From Lachnospiraceae bacterium UBA7188 (GTDB lineage Bacteria; Bacillota; Clostridia; Lachnospirales; Lachnospiraceae): a stretch of 53,240 nucleotides of DNA. Numbering within the stretch: position 1 is the stretch's first letter; each line of letters begins with the position of its first letter. Under the pieces are notes generated by a model. It did not search any database. It saw only the letters and a list, made by a program, of their open reading frames with translations, and was not told the DNA's origin. Location: the NCBI GenBank assembly GCA_002490995.1, contig DKVC01000075.1, positions 580-53,819 on the forward strand, read 5' to 3'. The position numbers were made by a program, and so were the translations under genes. Below are positions 7,552-15,506 of the stretch, one piece after another.

Positions 7552-10104
7552 ATGGAGAGAATTTTTTTGGATTTTTTGAACAGAAGTATAGTTGCGGGAT
7601 GGATGATCCTTGCGGTTATGGCGCTCAGGCTTCTGCTGAAACGCGCGCCGAAGTGGATTTCCTGCCTGCTGTGGGGAATGGCGGCAGTGAGGCTGGCGTG
7701 TCCTTTTACGCTGGAAAGTATATTCAGTCTGATACCGAGTAAAGAGACGGTGCGGCATGTGACAGATGCTTCCACGGGGGCTCTGATCGACAGCGGCATC
7801 CGCTTTGTGGACAATGCTGTGAATCCGGTGCTCCGGGAGCCGACGGCGCCCACGCCTGCGGCAAGCGCCGATCCGCTGCAGATCTGGCTTTTCGTTGGCA
7901 GTGTGGTGTGGATCGCGGGAGCGGGTATCCTGCTTTTGTATGCTTTTGTAAGCTATATCCGGCTGCGATTGCGGCTGCGGACGGCTGTGCGCCTGGAGGG
8001 GCGGATCATGGCGAGCGAGTTTGTGGACACTCCTTTTATCTTCGGGCTGTTCTGTCCCCGCATCTATCTGCCCTTCGGTATGGCTGAGGAATTGAAAACG
8101 CCTGTGGCAGCCCATGAACTGGCGCATTTAAAGCGTCTGGATCATATATGGAAGGCGGTTGGATATGCCCTGCTGGCGCTTTACTGGTTTCATCCGCTTA
8201 TCTGGGCGGCATATATCCTTTTCTGCAGGGATGTGGAACTGGCCTGTGACGAAAGTGTCATCAAAGACTACGATACGCACCAGAAGAAGGTATACTCGGA
8301 GGCTTTGCTGGCGTGCAGCCAGGGCAGGCGTTCCATGCCGGTATGCCCGCTGGCTTTCGGGGAAGTGGGAGTCAGGGAGAGGATCCGCTCCGTGCTCAAT
8401 TACAGAAAGCCTGCCTTCTGGGTCATGGCTGCCGCCGTGATTGCCTGTGGGGCTGCTGCTGTCTGTTTTATGACGGATCCGGTAAAAAGTGAGGAGCATT
8501 CCGGAGAGGCGGCGTCTGCAGGGGCAGGCACGGAAGGCAGCGGGAGCATGCCGGGGGACGGCAGGAGTGCAGGCGGCAGCGATGCGGCGGAAACAGAAGG
8601 AGCAGATGAAAGCCTGCCAGGAGGAACAGATGCAGGGGAGAACGCTGCGGAAAGCAAAGAAGAGGGAACAGATAGAGGTGAGAATGCTGCGGAAAGCGAA
8701 GCAGGAGGTGATGAGGTACTGCGGGAAGCGTTGGTGGAAAAATGGGCAGCGGCTTTTGTCGGACGGGACGGAAATGCCGTGGAAGACATGGTTACAAAGT
8801 CCCTGGCGGCGGAGCGGCTGGAAGGGCCTGCGGGAGAGCGCACTTTCGGTTTTTCCAGTCCCTGGCCGAGAGAAACACAGGATGCGCATATACTGAATAT
8901 AGAAGAAAACAGTGCGGAAATACAATATTACGCATGGACATCAGATCCCCATGTGACGGTATGGAGGGAGAGGCTTTCCTATGAGCTGCAGGAGGGCAAA
9001 TATGTGGTTACCGGTGAAGAGCTGCTTTGCCTGGATGATATTTCCACAGCCGCGGCTTTTTCCATGGCATACGGTCAGTGTCCCATAAACGGTTCCCCCA
9101 TGGATTATGAGAGGAGCGGGGCCGGGAAGGTGCTGAATGACAATGGGCTTTTGAGCTCTGCCACACTGTACCGTGGGCTGTTTGAGCCGGAGAGCGCGGC
9201 CGCAACGCTTCTGAATCTGTCAGATGATCCGGCGAAAGTGAAAATGGAGCGTCTATATGAAGAAAGCGGCAGTGTGAACCTGGAGATTACCTTTTTGGAG
9301 GATGATGAGCAGTATCCTGTCCGGATTACCATGGAGCAGCCCTATGGAGAGAGTGGAATCTGGATTCCGAAGGATTACAGCGTTGACCCGCTGGAGCGGT
9401 TTATGAACATGGACTGGAACGAGGTCAGAAACAGGAACCTGCATGTCAGCAGGGGAGGCCTGGACCGGGTAGAAGACGTGGTCTGTATCGCGGAGCTTCC
9501 GGAGGATAATATCAAGATTTACGGTTATGGAGACAGGGAGTGCAGCGGTCAGGGTGTAGCGGTTGAAATCGGCAGTGATGTGAATTTCTTTGACTGGTTT
9601 TATACATCCCCTCAGGCGATTTTCCCGGACTGCTACTGGAACGGGGCGGAGGAGCAGCTGCAGGTGGCGCTGCATATCTATACGGGGACCGGGGTCAGCG
9701 CCCAGGAGCTGCATGTGCTGCAGCGGCATGATACGGGCAGCCTGTCGGATTATGTGCTGGATTTCAACGATTATGGGGAAATGCTTCTGGAAAGGATTGG
9801 TTATTCCATTGACGAAAAGACAGGGCTACTGATCCTTTATGATACCGGGAACCAGGAGGAACTGGCCCGGGCGCAGATTGGGGAGGACAAGGTGGAAGGC
9901 CTTGAACTGGGCAGTATTTCACACTTCCTTCTGGGAGATACGATCCGGTTTGTCCTGGAGCCAGGGTATTTTCCGGAGGGCAGCCCCATCGCGGAATATC
10001 CGGAGGAGATGCCTGCGCTGGAGGCAGAGCTGATCCTTTCGGAAAGTCAGGGGGAGATTCGCTTTGAACTGGGAGAGATCAGGGCTGCTGAATCAGGCAG
10101 ATAA
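7552..10104 (+). CDS. BlaR1/MecR1-like M56 membrane metalloprotease with large unusual C-terminal region
   Basis: This 850-residue membrane protein is the likely signal sensor for the upstream BlaI-type repressor. The N-terminal 300 residues carry membrane segments (near 13-29, 37-60, 111-135, 203-225 and 285-305) and an M56 zinc-protease core with HELAH at 188-192 and ELACDESV further on. A Gly/Ser/Glu-rich linker (about 310-385) leads to about 460 predicted extracytoplasmic residues. This is far longer than BlaR1 (about 585-600 total), and I see no penicillin-binding SxxK-type sensor domain. The part beyond 390 resembles nothing I can name. It may sense a different envelope signal. Confidence 0.85.
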   Translation: MERIFLDFLNRSIVAGWMILAVMALRLLLKRAPKWISCLLWGMAAVRLACPFTLESIFSLIPSKETVRHVTDASTGALIDSGIRFVDNAVNPVLREPTAPTPAASADPLQIWLFVGSVVWIAGAGILLLYAFVSYIRLRLRLRTAVRLEGRIMASEFVDTPFIFGLFCPRIYLPFGMAEELKTPVAAHELAHLKRLDHIWKAVGYALLALYWFHPLIWAAYILFCRDVELACDESVIKDYDTHQKKVYSEALLACSQGRRSMPVCPLAFGEVGVRERIRSVLNYRKPAFWVMAAAVIACGAAAVCFMTDPVKSEEHSGEAASAGAGTEGSGSMPGDGRSAGGSDAAETEGADESLPGGTDAGENAAESKEEGTDRGENAAESEAGGDEVLREALVEKWAAAFVGRDGNAVEDMVTKSLAAERLEGPAGERTFGFSSPWPRETQDAHILNIEENSAEIQYYAWTSDPHVTVWRERLSYELQEGKYVVTGEELLCLDDISTAAAFSMAYGQCPINGSPMDYERSGAGKVLNDNGLLSSATLYRGLFEPESAAATLLNLSDDPAKVKMERLYEESGSVNLEITFLEDDEQYPVRITMEQPYGESGIWIPKDYSVDPLERFMNMDWNEVRNRNLHVSRGGLDRVEDVVCIAELPEDNIKIYGYGDRECSGQGVAVEIGSDVNFFDWFYTSPQAIFPDCYWNGAEEQLQVALHIYTGTGVSAQELHVLQRHDTGSLSDYVLDFNDYGEMLLERIGYSIDEKTGLLILYDTGNQEELARAQIGEDKVEGLELGSISHFLLGDTIRFVLEPGYFPEGSPIAEYPEEMPALEAELILSESQGEIRFELGEIRAAESGR

Positions 10105-10112
10105 CAGTAGAA

Positions 10113-10147
10113 GCAGGAGGACTCGCTGGGGTTCTTCCTGCCTTTTT
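10113..10147 (+). terminator. Rho-independent terminator after the M56 protease gene
   Basis: GCAGGAGGA and TCTTCCTGC form a 9-bp stem with one G-U pair, an 11-base loop, and a CTTTTT run after it. It begins 8 bases after the stop codon. Confidence 0.8.
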
Positions 10148-10435
10148 AACGAAAATCGGACAGAACTGGTAAATTTTTTCACCAGTGCGGTTGCAATCCA
10201 CAGGTGAGAATTTTTTCAGGGTATGTATGGTTCAGGGATTGGAGGGGATTGTACGGCAGGTGAAGTGGGATGGTACCGCTTACAAAAAACAACAGCTATT
10301 TTTAGCTATATTTCACATCATTTTCTGCTGAAAAAATACCTGTTTTGGAGAAAATGAAAAAATCTCTTTTTTTGTTCCCGAAAGTGTGGTACAATTTCTT
10401 TATCATGAGAATAAGGAACTGAGGAAAGGAGAGGG
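10148..10435 (+). promoter_or_regulatory. Upstream region of the rhamnose operon
   Basis: There is no gene here. TGGTACAAT at 10387-10395 is an extended -10 element, followed by AGGAGAGGG at the start codon. A short inverted repeat ACTGGT (10165-10170) / ACCAGT (10181-10186) flanks a T-rich stretch. No catabolite-response site was identified with confidence. Confidence 0.4.
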
Positions 10436-11875
10436 ATGGCAATGAACGAGACGGATTTAAGCTGCGCTGCAAAATCGGAAACCGGGTATTATCTGGCGAT
10501 TGATATCGGAGCATCCAGCGGGCGCCACATACTGGCGCATCTGGAGGAGGGCAAAATGGTACTGGAAGAGGTACATCGTTTTCCCAACGGAATGGTGGAG
10601 AAGGACGGCGAGCTGGTCTGGGATGTGGAGGAGCTTTTTGCGCAGATTAAGCTTGGCATGAAGAAGTGTGCAGAGCTGGGGAAGATTCCTGTCAGCGTAG
10701 GCGTGGATACCTGGGGTGTGGATTTTGTGCTGCTGGACAGAGAGGGCAATCGGATCGGCAATGCGGTGGCTTACCGTGACGGGCGCACGAAGGGAATGGA
10801 CGAGGAAGTATATAAGCTGATTCCGGAGGACGAGCTGTATGCCCGCACCGGAATCCAGAAGGCGATCTTCAATACCGTCTACCAGCTGATGGCTCTGAAG
10901 ACGAAGAAACCGGAGTATCTGGAGAAGGCGGAGACGCTGCTGATGATGCCGGATTATTTCCATTATATGCTTTCCGGCGTGGCGGTGACGGAATATACGG
11001 AAGCCACCACCGGCCAGCTGATTACGCCCGATACCAAAGAGTGGGATATGGAGCTGATTGAAAAACTGGGTTATCCGAAACGCATTTTCCGGAAAATTGT
11101 GGCTCCCGGCACCGAGATCGGCAGCCTGGCGGAGAGCGTCAGAGAAGAAGTGGGATTTGACTGCAAGGTGGTAGTACCTGCCACCCATGATACCGGTTCC
11201 GCAGTGCTTGCAGTGCCCACGGACAGCGACAATGCATTGTACATCAGTTCGGGAACCTGGTCCCTCATGGGAACCGAGCTTATGAAGGCAGACTGTTCCC
11301 CGGAGAGTAAGGCCAACAACCTGACCAATGAGGGCGGCTATGACTACCGTTTCCGCTATCTGAAGAATATCATGGGCCTGTGGATGATTCAGTCCGTGAA
11401 GAAGGAAATCGGCGGTGGCCTGGGCTTTGGAGAAATCTGCGAGATGGCTTCCAAATGCACGATTCCCTCCATTGTAGACTGTAATGACGACCGGTTCCTG
11501 GCACCGGCCAATATGACGGAAGAGGTTCGCAAAGCATGTGAGGAATCCGGGCAGCAGGTGCCGGAAGGGCTTGCGGAGGTGGCATCCGTTATCTACAACA
11601 GCCTGGCGAAATGCTATGCGAAAACCATAGGGGAGCTGGAGAGCATGACAGGACTTCACTATGATCGCATCCATATTGTGGGCGGCGGCTCCAACGCAGA
11701 ATACTTAAATGAGCTGACAGCAAAGGCTACGGGAATTCCGGTCTACGCGGGGCCTACGGAGGCTACGGCCATCGGCAATGTGGCGGCCCAGATGATCACG
11801 GCCGGGGAATTGGCAGGCCTGAAGGATGCACGCAGCTGTGTGTTCCGCTCTTTCCCGATCCATATTTATAAATAG
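10436..11875 (+). CDS. rhaB: Rhamnulokinase
   Basis: This 479-residue FGGY-family kinase phosphorylates L-rhamnulose to L-rhamnulose 1-phosphate with ATP. The N-terminal ATPase fold begins with YYLAIDIGASSGRH. The sugar-binding core includes VGVDTWGVDF, and the C-terminal half shows YISSGTWSLMG and the ATP-site motif HIVGGGSNAEYLNE. Length matches the family. It is the first gene of rhaB-rhaA-rhaD, all on one strand, so the products act in series after isomerisation. ATG 10442, six bases downstream, is an alternative start because it lies farther from the AGGAG. No rhamnose transporter or RhaR-type regulator is in this window. Confidence 0.96.
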   Translation: MAMNETDLSCAAKSETGYYLAIDIGASSGRHILAHLEEGKMVLEEVHRFPNGMVEKDGELVWDVEELFAQIKLGMKKCAELGKIPVSVGVDTWGVDFVLLDREGNRIGNAVAYRDGRTKGMDEEVYKLIPEDELYARTGIQKAIFNTVYQLMALKTKKPEYLEKAETLLMMPDYFHYMLSGVAVTEYTEATTGQLITPDTKEWDMELIEKLGYPKRIFRKIVAPGTEIGSLAESVREEVGFDCKVVVPATHDTGSAVLAVPTDSDNALYISSGTWSLMGTELMKADCSPESKANNLTNEGGYDYRFRYLKNIMGLWMIQSVKKEIGGGLGFGEICEMASKCTIPSIVDCNDDRFLAPANMTEEVRKACEESGQQVPEGLAEVASVIYNSLAKCYAKTIGELESMTGLHYDRIHIVGGGSNAEYLNELTAKATGIPVYAGPTEATAIGNVAAQMITAGELAGLKDARSCVFRSFPIHIYK

Positions 11876-11893
11876 GAAAGCGGGTTTGCGAAA

Positions 11894-11982
11894 AATTCCG
11901 GAAAACATTTGCTGGCATAAACGGATAGCAGGGCATACACATTGACAAATGTTTCTGGTTGTGAGTATATTTTCCGGAAATT
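11894..11982 (+). repeat. Nested inverted repeats between rhaB and rhaA
   Basis: AATTCCGGAAAA (11894-11905) pairs with TTTTCCGGAAATT (11970-11982), and inside them AAACATTTG (11903-11911) pairs with CAAATGTTT (11946-11954). The 256-base gap is long for an operon. The structure could be an operator region, an RNA processing site or a mild attenuator; there is no T-run. Confidence 0.6.
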
Positions 11983-12131
11983 TCCAGGCAGCGACGGGAC
12001 AAATGGCGGTATGGCAACGGGCAGTTGGAAAGCGGTACGGAAAACGGCAGACGGATCTATTTTCGGATATAAATGTCGGAGATGAAGTGGAAGACAGTGA
12101 CATGGAAACAGAATAAGAAAGGAAAGAGAAA

Positions 12132-13388
12132 ATGACAGCAAAGGAAAGATTTGAATCCGCAAAGGAGATTTACGCCTCCTGCGGCGTGGATGTGGAGGCG
12201 GCTATCGCCAGATGTATGGAGGCTCCCGTAGCGCTTCACTGCTGGCAGGGAGATGACGTGACGGGATTTGACCATGACGGCCCCCTGACCGGAGGTATCC
12301 AGACTACCGGTAATTATCCCGGAAAGGCGAAGACACCGGAAGAGCTGATGCAGGACATGGACAAGGCCCTGAGCCTGATGCCCGGTAAGAAGAAGCTGAA
12401 TCTCCATGCGAGCTATGCAATTTTTGAACCCGGCGAGTTCGTGGACCGTGACAAGATTGAGCCGAAGCATTTTGCAAAGTGGGTGGAGTTCGCAAAGGAA
12501 AGGAACATGGGGATCGATTTCAATCCTACCTTCTTCTCCCACGATAAGGTAAAGGACGGCCTGACCCTTTCAAGCCCCGACGAGGAGACCAGGAAATTCT
12601 GGATCGAGCACGGCAAAGCATGTATCCGCATCTCTCAGTATTTTGCGGAGGAGACAGGCATTCCCTGTGTCATGAATATCTGGACCGGTGACGGCTATAA
12701 GGATATTCCGGCGGATCGTATGGGTCCCAGAATGAGATACAAGGAGTCCATTGAGGCGATTTTGTCCGAGCCCTTTGACAGGAGTAAGGTAAAGCCCTGC
12801 GTAGAGTCCAAGGTCTTCGGCATCGGCGTGGAGGCATTTACGGCAGGAAGCGCGGAATTTACCTTAAGTTTCGCGGCCACCCACGAAGGCTGCCTTCCTC
12901 TGATGGACAACGGGCATTATCATCCTACTGAAGTAGTATCGGACAAGATTCCTGCTTTGCTGTGCTTCTATCCGGAAATCGCCCTTCATATTACCAGGCC
13001 TATCCGCTGGGACAGCGACCATGTGGTGCTTTTCGATGACGAGACAAAAGAGATGGCAAAGGAAATCGTCAGATGTGACGGGCTTGACAGAGTTTATATG
13101 GCACTGGATTACTTTGATGCCAGCATCAACCGCGTATCTGCATGGGCCATGGGCTTCCGCAGCTGGCAGAAGGCACTGCTTTCCGCAATGTGCACTCCCA
13201 ATGCACAGCTGAAGAAGCTGCAGGATGAGAACAGGATGACGGAGCTGATGGTGCAGCAGGAGGCTGTGAAGACCTTGCCTTTCGGTGATGTCTGGAATGA
13301 GTATTGTGAGCGCTGCGGCGTAGTGTCCGACAGGGATTTCTTTGCCGAGGTTAAGAAGTATGAGGATGAAGTCCAGTTAAAGAGATAA
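12132..13388 (+). CDS. rhaA: L-rhamnose isomerase
   Basis: This 418-residue metal-dependent enzyme converts L-rhamnose to L-rhamnulose in the cytoplasm. The sequence is a full-length RhaA, with conserved stretches CWQGDDV near the N-terminus, NIWTGDGYKDIPADR, and DNGHYHPTE, which carries metal-site residues, followed by LFDDE and ALDYFDASINR. A ribosome site AAGGAAAG precedes the ATG. It sits between the kinase and aldolase genes, matching the order of a catabolic operon although the reaction order is isomerase, kinase, aldolase. Confidence 0.97.
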   Translation: MTAKERFESAKEIYASCGVDVEAAIARCMEAPVALHCWQGDDVTGFDHDGPLTGGIQTTGNYPGKAKTPEELMQDMDKALSLMPGKKKLNLHASYAIFEPGEFVDRDKIEPKHFAKWVEFAKERNMGIDFNPTFFSHDKVKDGLTLSSPDEETRKFWIEHGKACIRISQYFAEETGIPCVMNIWTGDGYKDIPADRMGPRMRYKESIEAILSEPFDRSKVKPCVESKVFGIGVEAFTAGSAEFTLSFAATHEGCLPLMDNGHYHPTEVVSDKIPALLCFYPEIALHITRPIRWDSDHVVLFDDETKEMAKEIVRCDGLDRVYMALDYFDASINRVSAWAMGFRSWQKALLSAMCTPNAQLKKLQDENRMTELMVQQEAVKTLPFGDVWNEYCERCGVVSDRDFFAEVKKYEDEVQLKR

Positions 13389-13435
13389 TCAGGGACAGGA
13401 AATTGTTAACAGGAAACTGTGGGAAGGGAGCATTG

Positions 13436-14296
13436 ATGAATACAATATTCGGCGTAAAGGTAATGGAAGATTATATCCGCATGTGCCATGACGGTGTGAG
13501 GCAGGGGTGGCATGAGAGGAACGGCGGAAATCTGACTTACCGCATGAAAGAGGAAGAAGTGGCGGAGTGCAGGCCTTATTTCAAGGCGGAGCCGGGACCC
13601 TGGGTGAAGCTGGGAGTGGAGGCCGACAATCTGAAGAATGAATACTTTATCTCCACAGGAAGCGGCAAATTCCTGCAGAATGTGGGACTGGAGCCTCAGA
13701 ACAGCATCTGTATCGTGGAGATCAACGATACGGGAGATGCTTACCGCATTGTCTGGGGGCTGGAGAACGGCGGAAAGCCCACCAGTGAGTTTCCCACTCA
13801 TTTTATGAACCATTCCGTCAGAAAGCGTGTGACGGATGGCGCAAACAGGGTGATTTATCATGCCCATACGCCTTATGTGATTGCGCTGACCTATGTGCTT
13901 CCTCTGAAATCCGAAGTGTTTACCAGGATGCTCTGGAAGAGCGCGACGGAGTGCTGCGTGGTATTCCCGGGCGGTGTGGGCGTGGTGCCCTGGATGGTGC
14001 CCGGCGGTCCTGAGATTGCGAAGGCTACCTGTGTGCTGATGGAGAAGTTTGACGCGGCTATCTGGTCTTTCCACGGATTGTTTGTATCCGGCCCGGATTT
14101 TGATACGGCGTTTGGATTAATGCATACCATTGAGAAAGCGGCGCAGATTGCTTCTATTGCGCTGGCGGCCACCGGAGGAAAGCCGCCCAGGCAGGTGATC
14201 ACGGACGATAATCTGCGGGATATCGGCAGGGACTTCGGGGTGACGTTGAATGAGGAGATTCTGAACTTTGTTTCGGATGATGAGCTGTATTGCTGA
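13436..14296 (+). CDS. rhaD: Rhamnulose-1-phosphate aldolase
   Basis: This 286-residue class II aldolase splits L-rhamnulose 1-phosphate into dihydroxyacetone phosphate and L-lactaldehyde. The zinc site is visible as HAH in VIYHAHTPYV and the third histidine in WSFHGLFVSG; SEFPTHF carries the expected catalytic glutamate. ATG 13436 is preferred over an upstream in-frame codon at 13403 because GGGAG lies 5 bases upstream and the family N-terminus starts here. It completes the rha operon and is followed by a terminator about 100 bases later. The lactaldehyde would need a reductase or dehydrogenase encoded elsewhere. Confidence 0.96.
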   Translation: MNTIFGVKVMEDYIRMCHDGVRQGWHERNGGNLTYRMKEEEVAECRPYFKAEPGPWVKLGVEADNLKNEYFISTGSGKFLQNVGLEPQNSICIVEINDTGDAYRIVWGLENGGKPTSEFPTHFMNHSVRKRVTDGANRVIYHAHTPYVIALTYVLPLKSEVFTRMLWKSATECCVVFPGGVGVVPWMVPGGPEIAKATCVLMEKFDAAIWSFHGLFVSGPDFDTAFGLMHTIEKAAQIASIALAATGGKPPRQVITDDNLRDIGRDFGVTLNEEILNFVSDDELYC

Positions 14297-14398
14297 CAGG
14301 ATGCGGCAGTTTATGTTCAGGACGACTGAAGTCGGTCTATGACATAGTATGGCCAGAGTAAGGCGAATGGATTTTTATGCGGGATAGATAGCCAGGAA

Positions 14399-14441
14399 GG
14401 CTGTCGTGATCTGTCAGAAGACAGAGACGGCAGTCTTTTTT
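14399..14441 (+). terminator. Terminator of the rha operon
   Basis: GGCTGTCGT pairs with ACGGCAGTC (two G-U pairs), an inner CTGTC/GACAG stem extends it, and CTTTTTT follows. The rest of the 311-base gap 14297-14607 holds only this and the promoter of the next gene. Confidence 0.8.
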
Positions 14442-14537
14442 CTGTCGGAAAGTGCAGCGTAAGACAGCTTCATCTGCCGGATCGCATAATCTGCATAATC
14501 TTGCATAATCTGTCTGAAGGTTACAGCGATTTTGCGC

Positions 14538-14583
14538 TTGACAATCTGGAATAAAGCAGTATAATTATAATGAATGGTTCATT
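14538..14583 (+). promoter_or_regulatory. Promoter and operator of the TetR-family gene
   Basis: TTGACA (14538-14543) and TATAAT (14560-14565) are 16 bases apart. The near-palindrome AATGAATGGTTCATT (14569-14583) lies directly after the -10, where a bound repressor would block transcription. It differs by one base from 15338-15352, upstream of the ABC exporter genes. Confidence 0.75.
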
Positions 14584-14607
14584 CTGATTTAGGGAAAGGA
14601 GTTATTT

Positions 14608-15273
14608 ATGGACAGTTTTAGATTGCAGAAAATCTATTTGGAAGCAGGACGTCTGTTTGACGCGAAAGGATATGCGAATACAAAGATGGCGGAAATAGCG
14701 AAGGCATCGGGAATTGCAGTAGGCACCATGTATTCCATGTTTACCGGAAAGGATGCTGTTCTTACTTTTGTAATCCGCGCTGCGCTTGATAAAGAATATC
14801 TTTCGGGTGAAATTTTGCTGCCTGTTAAGCCGGTGGAAACTCCTGTTTTGACGGAATTGTTAAGAAAAGTAGCGGAGGATGGTTTTGCGCAGGTTCTGGA
14901 CATTACCGATAAGAACGGAGAACTGTGTAAAGATTTCTGTAGTCTGATGAATGGATTATTTGACCTGTTTGCAGATTATCTTCTTGCTTTTGGCAATATT
15001 GAGAAGAATACAGAAGCATTGGAGGAACTCAACGAAGTATATAGCTGTCAGAAAACGGCATATTTTGAGAAACTGAAGGAGAACCTGAAGTTATATATGG
15101 AGGCGGGACAGATTAGAAGTCTTTCCCATATGTCAGCGCATGTTCTTTTTCTGACAAATACATTGACATGGTGGGCCTTGAACGCAAACCTTTCCTTCCC
15201 TGGTGAGCCGATTCCAGGGAATGCCGCGAGAGAGATTTGTATTGGGATTATCAATAGGGCTTATCAGGTTTAA
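14608..15273 (+). CDS. TetR/AcrR-family transcriptional regulator
   Basis: This 221-residue protein has an N-terminal TetR helix-turn-helix (about residues 8-55, including MAEIAKASGIAVGTMYSMFTG) and a divergent ligand-binding C-terminal half. It probably represses itself and the ABC exporter pair just downstream, because both upstream regions carry the same 15-bp palindrome. TetR proteins next to exporters usually respond to a small molecule the pump handles; the ligand here cannot be told. AAAGGAG lies 6 bases before the ATG. Confidence 0.92.
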   Translation: MDSFRLQKIYLEAGRLFDAKGYANTKMAEIAKASGIAVGTMYSMFTGKDAVLTFVIRAALDKEYLSGEILLPVKPVETPVLTELLRKVAEDGFAQVLDITDKNGELCKDFCSLMNGLFDLFADYLLAFGNIEKNTEALEELNEVYSCQKTAYFEKLKENLKLYMEAGQIRSLSHMSAHVLFLTNTLTWWALNANLSFPGEPIPGNAAREICIGIINRAYQV

Positions 15274-15337
15274 AGCCCTATGGTTACGATGAGACAGGGT
15301 GCTTATTTATGCGCCCTTTCCTTTAAAAGAATATTGG

Positions 15338-15397
15338 AATGAATGATTCATTACAAAATTGTTAATGTGTTACCAATATAAATTTTGAGGCTATAAT
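15338..15397 (+). promoter_or_regulatory. Operator and promoter of the ABC exporter operon
   Basis: AATGAATGATTCATT (15338-15352) is a perfect 7-1-7 palindrome. Downstream, TTACCA (15370-15375) and TATAAT (15392-15397) are 16 bases apart. The palindrome is upstream of the promoter, differing by one base from that at the tetR promoter. Confidence 0.65.
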
Positions 15398-15506
15398 TCA
15401 AGAATATGTATGTTTTTTAAGTGTGGCGGTAAATTGGACAGACCAGAGCCGGGGCCCGCCATATTGCAAACAGATTGTACCGGCAATTTCCAGGGAGAGA
15501 ACAGGG

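Noticed and set aside
7141..10104. Beta-lactam resistance sensor pair
   Set aside because: The repressor and protease folds fit, but no penicillin-binding sensor domain or beta-lactamase gene is visible, so a resistance claim is not supported.
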